From positions 39,897 to 103,896 of the forward strand of contig JAJEBK010000011.1 of NCBI GenBank assembly GCA_022823945.1: DNA of 64,000 nt. The letters run 5' to 3'. The translations under genes and the position numbers were made by a program. Numbering within the stretch: the stretch's first letter is position 1; every line of letters starts with the position of its first letter. Positions 53,340 through 63,000 of this stretch are shown piece after piece. The notes beneath the pieces were generated by a model. The model did no database searches, was not told the DNA's origin, and saw nothing but the letters and a program-made list of their open reading frames with translations. Source of the DNA: Anaerolineae bacterium (GTDB lineage: Bacteria; Chloroflexota; Anaerolineae; Aggregatilineales; Phototrophicaceae).

Positions 53340-55205
53340 ATGCCCACTGCCGCGCCCCTGACAAGCACGACCATAGATGGCGCAATCGACCATTTACAAA
53401 CTACTTATCCCAAAGCGGTGAGCGTCGACGACCGCGAAGGCTATGGGGGCATCATTGTTGACAGCGCGCAGTTGCTGGATGTTGCCCGCGTCATCCGCGA
53501 CGAACTGGGTTTTGACTACTTGTCCAGCGCGACGGCTGTGGATTATCTGGGCGCTGGCGATCACATGGAAATGGTCTATCACGCCTATCGCAGCAGCGGC
53601 GGCGGCGCATTGGTCTTCAAGGCACAGACCGAACGCGACCATGCCGAGATCCCGTCGCTGGTTTCTGTCTGGCGCGGGGCAGATTTCCAGGAGCGCGAAG
53701 CCTGGGATCTTTATGGCATCCATTTCCCGGGTCATCCCAATCTGAAGCGCATCTTGATGTGGGAAGGCTTTCACGGGCATCCGATGCGCAAGGATTGGCG
53801 TGAAGCGTATTATGAAGAAGAACAGAAACCATTTGACAGCCGTTGGCCCGGTGGACATGTGCATCGCGCCGAAGAGAAAAATGTCTTCGGCAAGAATGTC
53901 AGTTATCCCCGCGAAATCGACCTCAGCCGCTTGATGGATACATCCGAGTCGGCTGTATATCAGTCGCTGGGCTTGGGTGTGGATGTCGAGCGCGTGATGG
54001 ACAAAGACGGCTTCGAGACCAATGAGCTGGTTGTGAACATGGGACCACATCACCCCAGCACGCACGGTGTTTTCCGCATGGTGCTGACGGTCGATGGCGA
54101 GACGGTGACATCACTCGAACCGGTGATGGGTTATTTGCATCGCAATCACGAAAAAATCGGCGAGCGCAACACCTACCTGCACAATATCCCCTTCACCGAC
54201 CGCCTCGATTACATCAGCAGCATGGGCAACAACCATGGCTATGTGCTGGCGGTCGAGCAGTTGCTCAGCCTGGGGCGGCGCTACAACGAGCCGACTTATC
54301 GCTGCGAGGTGCTGCGCGTGCTGATGGTCGAGCTAAGCCGCATCGTCAATCACCTGTGGGCGATCGGCTTTTGGCTGAACGACATCGGCGCGTTTTTCAC
54401 GCCTGTGCTCTATTTTATTCAAGAGCGCGAGCGCATCCTCGATTTCTTCGAGGCGGTGGCTGGAAGCCGCATGATGTGCAACTACATGCGCTTTGGCGGT
54501 TTGTTTGGCGATCTGCCCGAGCGCATCAAAAGCGTCAGCAACCTGACCAATGATCGCGCGCGCGATTACAACACCATACAATTCCTGACCGAGATGGTCA
54601 GCGAGCGCATCCCCCGCACCATTGACGAGCTGGAGCAACTGCTGACGCAAAACGAGATTCTCATTGAGCGTTCGGTGGGCGTGGGCGTGCTCAGCGCCGA
54701 AGATGCCATCAATTACAGCGCGGCTGGTCCGCTGCTGCGGGGCAGTGGCGTGCCCTATGATATTCGCCGCGCCGACCCCTACAGCATTTATGACGAGTTG
54801 GATTTTGATGTTGCGGTGGAAGACGCTGGCGACATGTACGCCCGTTATCGGGTTCGTGTCAAGGAATTGCGCGAGAGTGTGCGCATTTTGCGGCAGCTTT
54901 TGCCGCGTCTGGAAGCGACCGAGGGACAGTCGATCTGGGCGGATGGCAAGCCGGGCGCTTATGCCCCGCGCGTCCCCCTGGGCGAAGCGTATGGGCGCGT
55001 GGAAAATGGCAAGGGCGAACTGGGTTATTACATCGTGTCGGCGGGTGGCAAGAGCGGCACTTCCAATCCCTGGCGCTATCATGTGCGCGCGCCCAGTTTC
55101 ATCAACTTGACGCCCATGGGCATCATGAGCCAAGGCTACAAGGTCGCTGACATCGTGGGCATTCTGGGCAGCATCGACATCGTACTGGGCGAGACCGACC
55201 GCTAG
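53340..55205 (+). CDS. nuoCD: NADH-quinone oxidoreductase fused subunits C and D
   Basis: A 621-residue fusion. Residues ~15-180 are NuoC (ERDHAEIPSLVSVWRGADFQEREAWDLYGIHFPGHPNLKRIL). Residues ~230-621 are NuoD (MGPHHPSTHGVFRMVLTVDGE, GYLHRNHEKIGE, RVLMVELSRIVNHLW), forming part of the quinone pocket with NuoB. A ~45-residue linker joins them. NuoCD fusions are also known in enterobacteria. AAAGGA precedes the ATG, 6 nt after nuoB. The last residues, GSIDIVLGETDR, are the normal NuoD C-terminus. Confidence 0.95.
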   Translation: MPTAAPLTSTTIDGAIDHLQTTYPKAVSVDDREGYGGIIVDSAQLLDVARVIRDELGFDYLSSATAVDYLGAGDHMEMVYHAYRSSGGGALVFKAQTERDHAEIPSLVSVWRGADFQEREAWDLYGIHFPGHPNLKRILMWEGFHGHPMRKDWREAYYEEEQKPFDSRWPGGHVHRAEEKNVFGKNVSYPREIDLSRLMDTSESAVYQSLGLGVDVERVMDKDGFETNELVVNMGPHHPSTHGVFRMVLTVDGETVTSLEPVMGYLHRNHEKIGERNTYLHNIPFTDRLDYISSMGNNHGYVLAVEQLLSLGRRYNEPTYRCEVLRVLMVELSRIVNHLWAIGFWLNDIGAFFTPVLYFIQERERILDFFEAVAGSRMMCNYMRFGGLFGDLPERIKSVSNLTNDRARDYNTIQFLTEMVSERIPRTIDELEQLLTQNEILIERSVGVGVLSAEDAINYSAAGPLLRGSGVPYDIRRADPYSIYDELDFDVAVEDAGDMYARYRVRVKELRESVRILRQLLPRLEATEGQSIWADGKPGAYAPRVPLGEAYGRVENGKGELGYYIVSAGGKSGTSNPWRYHVRAPSFINLTPMGIMSQGYKVADIVGILGSIDIVLGETDR

Positions 55206-55228
55206 GGCAAACACAGCGAGGAGCAGCA

Positions 55229-56062
55229 ATGTACGGAACTGGCTTGGCAAAAGGCTTGATGCTGACATTGCGGCATTTTGTCGACTCGTATATAGACGAC
55301 ATCCGCTATGGCTTTCGCAAATATAGCCACTCGGTCGACAATTTTGGCATCCGCCAGGGCACGCAGACCAAAGGCGTCATCACGGTGCAGTATCCAGACG
55401 AAAAAGTGGCGGTGCCCGAGCGCTTTCGCTTTGTGCCGTTTTTGATTGTCGAAGACGAAGACCATCCCACGCGCGCCGGCAAAGACTGGTGCACCAGTTG
55501 TGGCATCTGCGCAAAAGTGTGCCCGCCGCAATGCATCTGGATCGTGCGCGGCAATGATCCCGATACCGGGCGGCCCGTGCCCGAGCCAGAGGCTTTCTTC
55601 ATCGACATCGACATCTGCATGAATTGTGGTTACTGTGCCGAGTATTGTCCCTTTGACGCCATCAAGATGGACCATGACTACGAGTTGGCCAGTTATGACC
55701 GCACGACGCATCATATTCACGACAAAGAGCGCTTGTCCAAGCCGAATTCGTATTGGCGCAGCATCGCCCCGACGCGCGCGTATGAAGAGATGCTGGCGCG
55801 TGGCACCTGGGAACACAAGGACGCCGCCAAAGAAGCTCGCCGCGGGCAATCGAGCAGCCGCCGCAGCGCGCCTCGGCCAGCCGCAAAAGCTGCGCCCGCT
55901 CCAGCCGTAAAAGAGGCGCAACCAACCCCCGAGCCAGCTGTGAGCGCAGCCCCAGTCGCAGAGGGCTCAACGCCCTGGAGCGAAGACGACGCCAAGCGCG
56001 AAGAACGCCGCCGCAAAGCCCTGGAACGCAAGGCGCGCCGTGCCGCCAAACGCGGTGGCTGA
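55229..56062 (+). CDS. nuoI: NADH-quinone oxidoreductase subunit I with C-terminal tail
   Basis: A 277-residue subunit with two [4Fe-4S] clusters: CTSCGICAKVCPPQC and CMNCGYCAEYCPFDA, which pass electrons to NuoB. The family core ends near residue 190. The rest is a low-complexity Ala/Pro stretch and a basic tail starting TPWSEDDAKREERR at about 248, similar to the NuoB tail. GAGGAG lies 5 nt before the ATG. Genes for the NADH module and the membrane arm are not nearby. mrp follows after one base. Confidence 0.93.
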   Translation: MYGTGLAKGLMLTLRHFVDSYIDDIRYGFRKYSHSVDNFGIRQGTQTKGVITVQYPDEKVAVPERFRFVPFLIVEDEDHPTRAGKDWCTSCGICAKVCPPQCIWIVRGNDPDTGRPVPEPEAFFIDIDICMNCGYCAEYCPFDAIKMDHDYELASYDRTTHHIHDKERLSKPNSYWRSIAPTRAYEEMLARGTWEHKDAAKEARRGQSSSRRSAPRPAAKAAPAPAVKEAQPTPEPAVSAAPVAEGSTPWSEDDAKREERRRKALERKARRAAKRGG

Positions 56063-56063
56063 C

Positions 56064-57116
56064 ATGGACCAGCTGCATGCGCAGGTGATGACGGCGCTGG
56101 GCACTGTCATCGAGCCCGAACTCAATCGTGATATCGTCACGCTCAATATGGTGCGCGATCTGCAGGTGACCGATGGCATCGCTGCTTTCACCATCGTGCT
56201 GACGACGCCGGCCTGCCCCTTGAAGGATGTTTTTGTCGAGCGCTGCAATGCCGCGTTGATCGGGCGCGTGCCTGGCATCGAGCAGGTGCGCATCGGCTGG
56301 GATGCCCAGGTGCCTGCAGATCGGCGCATACACGGGCGGCTGGATGTGCCCATGAACAGCATCATTGCGGTCGCCAGTGGCAAGGGCGGGGTGGGCAAAA
56401 GCACTGTCGCCACGAACCTGGCTGTCTGCCTGGCGGAGGCTGGCGCGCGCGTCGGGTTGATTGACGCCGATATCCTCAACCCGAATATCCCGCAGATGTT
56501 TGGCCTGGGCAGTGGCAGACCGCGTGTCGTCAACAAGAAGATGCAGCCGCTGGAAGTCTATGGAGTCAAACTGATCAGCAGCGGCTTTTTGACCTCGCCA
56601 GACAAGCCGATGATCATGCGCGGACCCATGCTGCACAGCGCCATCCGCCAGTTCTTCACCGATGTCGACTGGGGCGCGCTGGACTATATGATCGTCGATT
56701 TGCCGCCAGGCACTGGCGATGCGCCGCTGTCCCTCGCGCAGTCATTCCCGCTCACGGGCAGCATCATCGTGACGCAGCCACAAGATGTCGCGGTGTCCGA
56801 TGCCATTCGCGCCGCTGCCATGTTTGAGCAGTTGAAAGTGCCGGTGCTGGGCGTGGTGGAGAATATGTCGGGCGAGTTCTTCGGCAGTGGCGGTGGCGAG
56901 CAATTTGCGCACGAGCGCGGATTCGCCTTTTTGGGGCGGATCCCACTGGCGGCGTCCATTCGCAAAGGTGGCGATATCGGGAGACCGCTGCCGATTCACG
57001 AGCCGGAGTCGGCGGCCGGGCAGGCATTTCGCAAGCTGGCGCAAGATTGTGCCGCGCGCATCAGTGTTGCTGTGTTGCAAGGCGCAGATGTCATCCCCAT
57101 CAACATCGTCGGCTAA
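56064..57116 (+). CDS. mrp: Mrp/NBP35-family Fe-S cluster carrier ATPase
   Basis: A 350-residue P-loop protein. Residues ~1-80 form a MIP18/DUF59-type domain (VIEPELNRDIVTLNMVRDL, TTPACPLKD). The ATPase part has the deviant Walker A SGKGGVGKSTVATNLA near 107-122, LIDADILNPNIPQMFG and IVDLPPGTGDAPLSL. The usual CxxC that binds the cluster after ENMS is absent: the segment reads ENMSGEFFGSGGGEQF. By analogy with Ind1/NUBPL, a complex I assembly role fits its place directly after nuoI. ATG 56064 was chosen; the upstream ATG 56040 lies inside nuoI. Confidence 0.9.
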   Translation: MDQLHAQVMTALGTVIEPELNRDIVTLNMVRDLQVTDGIAAFTIVLTTPACPLKDVFVERCNAALIGRVPGIEQVRIGWDAQVPADRRIHGRLDVPMNSIIAVASGKGGVGKSTVATNLAVCLAEAGARVGLIDADILNPNIPQMFGLGSGRPRVVNKKMQPLEVYGVKLISSGFLTSPDKPMIMRGPMLHSAIRQFFTDVDWGALDYMIVDLPPGTGDAPLSLAQSFPLTGSIIVTQPQDVAVSDAIRAAAMFEQLKVPVLGVVENMSGEFFGSGGGEQFAHERGFAFLGRIPLAASIRKGGDIGRPLPIHEPESAAGQAFRKLAQDCAARISVAVLQGADVIPINIVG

Positions 57117-57403
57117 TCATCCATGCCGAATACCCGCACATCGTCGCTGCTGCCGACCGGGTTATAGCGCCCAATTAGCAGCCAGAATGCGCCGTTCAGC
57201 AAGAGCGCCAATGCAAATGCGCTCAGTGTCTCTTCGTGCAAATTGCCCTTGATAAAGGCGTTTTGCCGGATCAGCAGCAAGCCCAACAGCACGAAGAAAC
57301 CGACTAGCCGGCGGCGTTTTGGCTCGGCGCGTTGAACCATCAGCAGCAAGCCAGCGGCAGCAAGCGTGATGAGCAACGTGTATCCCCAATCCATATCTGC
57401 CAT
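57113..57403 (-). CDS. Small membrane protein, unknown
   Basis: A protein of about 94-99 residues with three hydrophobic segments (YTLLITLAAAGLLLMV, LVGFFVLLGLLLI, AFALALLLNGAFWLLIG) and a charged C-terminus. No family was recognised. Three starts are possible: GTG 57412, ATG 57403 and ATG 57394. TATAAT on the - strand (57407-57402) would start transcription next to ATG 57394, favouring a leaderless short form. Its stop overlaps the mrp stop in CTAA. Confidence 0.6.
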   Translation of the reverse strand: MADMDWGYTLLITLAAAGLLLMVQRAEPKRRRLVGFFVLLGLLLIRQNAFIKGNLHEETLSAFALALLLNGAFWLLIGRYNPVGSSDDVRVFGMDD

Positions 57404-57448
57404 TATACTCACAGTCTGGGTGTGAATGAACAGCCAAAGGCGCGACTC

Positions 57449-57784
57449 ATGCTGACTTTCGAGCTTTCACGAACCGGCGCTGCCAGTTTGCTTGAGGTCG
57501 CGGGACGGCTGGACGACGGCGAGTCGTTTCGGCTGTCCGCGGTCATCGGCGAAGAAATAGCAGCGGGCGCGCGCAGGCTCGCATTGGATATGAGCGAGAT
57601 CGACTACCTGGGCGAGGCCGGGTTGTTCGCGCTGATGCAGGCGCTGAAGTTGACGCGGCGCAATGGGGGCGTTCTCTGCCTGGCGCAGCCGTCCGATGCC
57701 GTTCGCGAAGCTTTGGCGGCTTCGGGGCTCGACCAGCTCATTCAAACTTTTGACACGCTGGCGGAAGCGTTGGGAGCGCTGTGA
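57449..57784 (+). CDS. STAS-domain protein (anti-sigma factor antagonist-like)
   Basis: A 111-residue single STAS domain with the pattern LEVAGRLDDGESFRL and LALDMSEIDYLGEAGLFALMQAL. In SpoIIAA-type antagonists the loop carries a phosphorylated Ser just before (A/S)GL. Here that position is Glu (YLGEAGL), which could mimic the phosphorylated state permanently. No anti-sigma kinase gene is adjacent. The ATG at 57449 has AAAGG upstream; GTG 57422 is an alternative. TATACT (57404-57409) is a possible -10, overlapping the opposing gene's TATAAT. Confidence 0.78.
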   Translation: MLTFELSRTGAASLLEVAGRLDDGESFRLSAVIGEEIAAGARRLALDMSEIDYLGEAGLFALMQALKLTRRNGGVLCLAQPSDAVREALAASGLDQLIQTFDTLAEALGAL

Positions 57785-57790
57785 GGGGTC

Positions 57791-59416
57791 TTAATTGCGG
57801 CGCCAGGCGTTGATGTCATCCAGGTTGACATATTCTGGCGCGGGCGGCAGGTAGTTGCCTTCGCATTCCTGGGCGGTCAGCGGGATATCGGCGCGCGGCT
57901 GCAGCAACGGCGCTTGCGGGTTGAAGTAATTCCAGGCGGCGCGCGATACCTCTTCGACCAGCGACCACAACTTCTGATAATCCTGGAACTCCGACCGCTC
58001 CCACAGAAAAACCGAAATCACATAATGGCGGCCGTTGGGCGAATACACCACGCCAGCATCGCCGACGCTATCGGCGATCCAGCCATTTTTGTGTGATATG
58101 CGCACGCCGCTCGGGATGCCGCCCTGCAGCAGACGCAGCAGATCGTTGGCGCTGCCGAGTTCGAGCATCTGCCGGCACTCGCGCTGTGTGACTGCGTTGG
58201 GCAGCGCAACCGTCAAGCCGGAGTTGTAGTGTGCGCAGTCGTAAATCAGGCTGAAGAGAGCGCCCATGTCTTCGGCAGTTGTCTGGTTGAAAGGGTCGGC
58301 TTCTGTATCAAAGTCGGGGTTTGGCCTGGTGGCGGGCGCCTGGATAGAGCCGAGCTGCTGTCCTTCAACCCCCAGATAAAAGGGCGCGGTGATATATGTG
58401 TTGCCGATGCCCAGCGCCTGGATCGTATCCGAGACGCGCCGCAGCCCCCTGAATATGTCGCCGCCGCCGATGATCTCCATAATCAAATTTGATGACGAGT
58501 TGTTGCTGCAAAGCAGCGAGTTCGCCAGCAGCCAGGCTTCATCCTGGGTGGGCGGCGCGGCCAGGGCGCGAAAGTACTCGACCATGATAGGCACTTTGAT
58601 CGTGCTGGCAGCCGAAAAAGCCACATCGCCCAGAATGCTGATCTCTTCGCCATGACGCAGGTCCAGCACATAGATTGAAGCGACCGTGTTGACACCGTCG
58701 AAGATGAAGCCTTTGTCGTCAAGCAGGGCGATGATGAGCTCCTTGAGATCATTCAGACGAAGCGCTTGTGTGTTGACTTCGAAGGTGGGCAAGTTGACTG
58801 TCCGCTCGACAGCCGAGCGCAAAGAGGCATCGACCAGTTGCATGGCTTTGGGCACATCCAGGGTATTGCCGCTTGTGCCCGGATAAACCACGAGCGTCTG
58901 CAAGTCATAGGTGGCGCTGCCCGGCGAGTTGTCATAGCGCGCGGCGATATCTTCGAGATAGGCTCGCAGCGCATTTTCCTGATAATCAGCCATGAGCGGG
59001 ATGTCGCGGGCTACGATCTGTTCAATGCCCAGGAGATAGTCGATAAAGCGCCGCCAGAATCCGCCGCCCAGTTCTCCTAATCTCAACGCGTCTGCCAACA
59101 TCGGTTCGCTGCTGATGCGCCAACCCACCTGGTCGGGATAGAGCAAAATGAGCTGCGCGCCATTCGCATCGGGATACAGCAGGTTGACTGGCTCGGCATA
59201 GGCGCGTTCCCAGCGCGACACGGCATCTCTTTCGCTCAAGCTGCTGATATTGATGCCGGCGACGCTGATGCCAGCTGGCAGTTGCTGTTCGCGACGGCTG
59301 AAACCGACCAGTTCATAGATCAGCAGGGCAACCGCCATAATAATCAGCAGCAAAGACAAAGCCAGCAGCCACGGGAAGCCTGCGCGCCGCCGACGGTCGC
59401 CCAGGCTCGCGCTCAT
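57791..59416 (-). CDS. Membrane-anchored serine hydrolase, class A beta-lactamase fold
   Basis: A 541-residue protein with a cytoplasmic Arg-rich start, one transmembrane helix (residues ~16-36), a PG_binding_4-like region beginning GISVAGINISSLSERDAVSRW, and a C-terminal beta-lactamase/transpeptidase-like domain. The SxxK motif is in AASTIKVPIM, an SxN-like element in CSNNSSSNLIME, and the KTG box is replaced by KNG in SHKNGW. VYSPNGRHYVISVF is a typical core strand. It may bind or cleave cell-wall peptides; true beta-lactamase activity is uncertain. Its start overlaps the end of the Nudix gene by 4 nt. Confidence 0.82.
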   Translation of the reverse strand: MSASLGDRRRRAGFPWLLALSLLLIIMAVALLIYELVGFSRREQQLPAGISVAGINISSLSERDAVSRWERAYAEPVNLLYPDANGAQLILLYPDQVGWRISSEPMLADALRLGELGGGFWRRFIDYLLGIEQIVARDIPLMADYQENALRAYLEDIAARYDNSPGSATYDLQTLVVYPGTSGNTLDVPKAMQLVDASLRSAVERTVNLPTFEVNTQALRLNDLKELIIALLDDKGFIFDGVNTVASIYVLDLRHGEEISILGDVAFSAASTIKVPIMVEYFRALAAPPTQDEAWLLANSLLCSNNSSSNLIMEIIGGGDIFRGLRRVSDTIQALGIGNTYITAPFYLGVEGQQLGSIQAPATRPNPDFDTEADPFNQTTAEDMGALFSLIYDCAHYNSGLTVALPNAVTQRECRQMLELGSANDLLRLLQGGIPSGVRISHKNGWIADSVGDAGVVYSPNGRHYVISVFLWERSEFQDYQKLWSLVEEVSRAAWNYFNPQAPLLQPRADIPLTAQECEGNYLPPAPEYVNLDDINAWRRN

Positions 59417-59943
59417 ACTTCGCTCCGCAGTTGTTGGCCAGCCAGCTCGATGGCTCGGGCGTGGAATGGCTTCAATGGCGGCAAATCATCGACTGCCACC
59501 CAGCGATAGGCGAGCAGTTCGTGGCTGAGCTTGCCGATTGGGCTTTCTGCAGCGCAAAGATAGGCGATGTCAATGTGATTGGCGGCTGTTTTTGCCACAT
59601 GGACGACCCGACGCACGCGCGCCGAAAGCGCAAGCTCTTCGTGGAGTTCGCGCAAGATGGCAGCGGCCGGGTCTTCGTCAACATCAATCCAGCCGCCCGG
59701 CAGCCCCCAGGCGAAACGAGGATGATAGACATGCTCGACCAACAGCACCGCGCCGGCTTCGTCCACAATCACCGCGGCCACGCCCAGGGTATAGCGCGGA
59801 CGAGCTCGCTGGTAGACGAGATAAGGCAGGCGCACAAGAGCCGGGAAACGACGCACGAGTGTGGCGATTTGACGGCTCACAGGTTTTGCTTCGGCTGGTC
59901 TCGCATCGACTCCGAGTCTAGAGCAGCATAGACGAGATTTCAA
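59413..59943 (-). CDS. Nudix hydrolase
   Basis: A protein of up to 176 residues. The Nudix box is GGWIDVDEDPAAAILRELHEELAL, matching GX5EX7REUXEEXGU except that the late Gly is Ala. RLPYLVYQRARPRYTLGVAAVIVDEAG before it and YLCAAESPIGKLSHE after it fit small pyrophosphohydrolases of this fold. The substrate (nucleotide sugar, NTP or other) is unknown. No ATG opens the frame: TTG 59943 gives the long form, GTG 59880 a 155-residue form that starts closer to the conserved region. It overlaps the hydrolase gene downstream. Confidence 0.85.
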   Translation of the reverse strand: MKSRLCCSRLGVDARPAEAKPVSRQIATLVRRFPALVRLPYLVYQRARPRYTLGVAAVIVDEAGAVLLVEHVYHPRFAWGLPGGWIDVDEDPAAAILRELHEELALSARVRRVVHVAKTAANHIDIAYLCAAESPIGKLSHELLAYRWVAVDDLPPLKPFHARAIELAGQQLRSEV

Positions 59944-60019
59944 CAGAAAGAGCTTGCCCAGACACGGGCCGGTGGGCAGAATGCGCGCCCTGTGCCGCTT
60001 GTGGAATGTGCGCCTGTGC

Positions 60020-60025
60020 TATACT
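60020..60025 (+). promoter_or_regulatory. Extended -10 ahead of the histidine-kinase-like gene
   Basis: TGCTATACT provides an extended -10 (TATACT 60020-60025) with no good -35. The surrounding word TGTGCTA recurs at the promoters of gyrB and the PLP-enzyme gene. A start near 60032 excludes an ORF start at 60006. Confidence 0.5.
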
Positions 60026-60065
60026 GGCAAGACTGAATCACCTTGGGCGGGCTGGGTGGTGTGTC

Positions 60066-63000
60066 TTGTCTCGAGCACCCATAGATTTATTAAACCTCTT
60101 CATTGAATTCCCGGGCGACATGCTATTTTTCTTATTGGTAATCGCGTGCAGCCAGGGCTCGCTCTTCCTTGCTTTTGGACATCGATCGCGCTTTCCGCTG
60201 GAACATTCGACACAACGATATGTCATAGCGACTGCTGCGCTGGTGCTGGTGTGGCTGGTGATGCTGGGCGCAGCTGTTGTCGCGCTTTATGCAGAGCGGG
60301 ACGCCAACCAGTTTATGCCGCCGCTGGAAAGACTGGCGCAAGTCATAACCTTGCTGCTGCTGGGCTGGGCTTTTTTGAGCGCCGATTTCGTTCTTTGGCG
60401 CAACCGCTCCAACCTGTTTATCTTCGGATGTGTCTTTCTGCTGACGCTGCTGTTCATCAATACGGCGCGCAGTTGGCTGCTGGAATACGAAGCCGGCTTG
60501 GCCTTCAACGCCAGCGAATATGCGCCTTTGTGGTCGGCAGTTACTGTCGGCATTGCGGCTGCGCTGTTGCTGTTGACGGCGCTGAACACGCGGCACATCG
60601 CAGACGCTCCACTGAAGGCGCTGCTGTTCTTGTTGTTTGTGGCGGGCAGCGCCTGGGAATTGGGGCAGATCGCTCAAGGGCAGGTTGACGGCCATTATCA
60701 AGGCGCGGCGCGGCTGGCTTATGCGGCGGCATTGGTCTTGCTGCCAGTGATCATCCATCGCCTGGCGATCGCGCTATTGGAAAACAGCCTGGTGGAAGTC
60801 GTGCTGGCTGCCTCGCAGCAAGCAGCGGCTGTGCCTGCAGAAGCAGCCGGCGACACAGAACTTTCTCCCCACGACGGTCTCTCACTCTCAAACCCGCTAT
60901 ATGATTCGACCCGGCTGCTCGCTGCTATCGGCGTGATGCTGGAGGGCGACAGTCGCGCTGCTGAGCCAGATCGTGTGGTCCAGACGGTACAAAGCGCGTT
61001 TGCCGCCGAGCTATGTATGTTGTTGCAGCTGCCCGATGACAATAAGGCGGAAATCGTGGCTGGGCGGGACACGTCAACACAAAAATCGCTGGCGGGTGCC
61101 GCGCTGGACCTGAGCGAACAGCCGACCCTGTTGGCAGCGGCTAAACGTGGCGAAATGATCACATTGTTGCCCGATCACCATACCGATGAGCTGCAGGATT
61201 TATTTCGGCGCATCGGGGTTGATGGCTTCGGCAGCATGCTTGTCCAGCCGGTTCTGGCGCGTGGCCAGCTGCTTGGCGTGCTGCTGCTAGGTTCGCCGTA
61301 TAGCCAGGCGGGTTTGAATGAGGCGGATCGGGCGCTGCTGGCGGATATCGCAGTCGTGGCCGGGTTCTTGCTTTCAGGACAGGCCGAAAGTCGACAAGAG
61401 TCACAGCGAGCCGTCGCTCTTCCCGCCGACGATTCCAGCATCCGACTGGGAACAGAAGCGCCTTCGCACGATGTTATGCTGGGCTTTCGCCGCGAGTTTA
61501 CCGCTGGCTTGGCTGGTTCTGCCGAGCGCATCGCGAAGCTGCGACTGCAAATCGGCGAGTTGGAAAAGCAGTTGGCAGACGAGCAAGGACGTTTGCTGGG
61601 CAGGCTGGCGGCATCTGACCTGGCGGCCAGCGCCTCGGTTGGGCTGCGGGGCGCTTTGTGTGAACAGACGGCGCTGTTGTCTGCTTGCGAAGCCAGCGCC
61701 AACGATTTGCTGGATGCCGAGGCGGCGTTGCGTTTGCTCAATGGCAGCGACACGCTCGAGCAATCGATTCACGAGTACCTGCACAAACAATATAACTGGC
61801 GGCTGAACACGCGGGACAGACTGCGCAGGCAGATCGGCGCTTTGATGGTATTGCGGCGGTCGCCGGCGGGCGATGCGCTCGCGACCATCTTGCAGCAGTT
61901 GAACGACGAGCATGACCAACTGGAATTGCAGCGGGACCAGCAGCGCCGGCGGCAAGCCTCAATCGCTCAACGGCTGGAAACACTGGGCGTAACCGATATC
62001 GGCGCGACCCTGTTGCCGGCCCTGGTGCATCTGCATGCCGAGCGGCTTGCCTTTGGCGAACTGCTTACAGATGCCGATGCGCGCCTCGCCTCATTGCAGA
62101 CCGAGCATCAATCGCTGCTGGATGCTGGCGCTGGCGACAAGCAAGAACTTGAAGCGCAGCTGAAACAACTCAGCGCTGATCATGAATCGCTGCTGGAATC
62201 GCGAGAGGCGCTGCGCCGCGAACAGCAGCATATCCTGGCGCAAACAGAAGCGGCTGAAGCTGCCAAATCAGCCCTGGAAAATGACAAGCAGCTGTTGAAA
62301 ACAAGTTTGGCAGAAGAAAAAGCCCGCCAGCGAGAGACGCAGAATCAAATCCAGGAGCTGGTGGAAGAGCGGGACAATCTGCTGACAATCCGCGACCAGC
62401 TAACCGCCAGGGTTACCAAACTGATGGAAGAGGAAACAACGCGCGAACCGACTGCGCAGCTGCAAAACGAACTGGAGATGCTGCGCGAGAGTGTCGCCCG
62501 ATTGAGCCAACAGCGAGAAGATCTGGCGCTTGACTTGAGCGATGCCCGGCTGGAGGCGGCACATGTCCCCGAGCCACCCGCTCTGTCTGCGCGGACTGCG
62601 GCGACTCTGCTGAGTCTGCTGCGCAATTTGTACGCGCCTATCGGGTCGGTGCGCGATTATGTCGACTTGCTGCTGGCTGAGTCGATTGGCATTCTGGGCG
62701 CGGCACAGTTGCAAGTGCTACGGCTCGCATCGGCAGAGATCGTGATTGTCGCCGATTTATTGGCTGAACTCCAGCATGCAGCATCAGCGGATGTGGGTCG
62801 AATCGAGCTATGGGATGACATTGATATCGCGGGCATGATTGACGAAGTTATCGCCGCTACTTCAGCGCGCGTTGCTGAAAAAAGCCTGTTGATCGAGTTG
62901 AGCCTGGACGACAACCTGCCACCTTTGGCCGCCAATTTCCTTGGCGTGAAGCACATGCTGACGCTGTTGATGACAAATGCCTGTGAAGTTTCTCCGCCGG

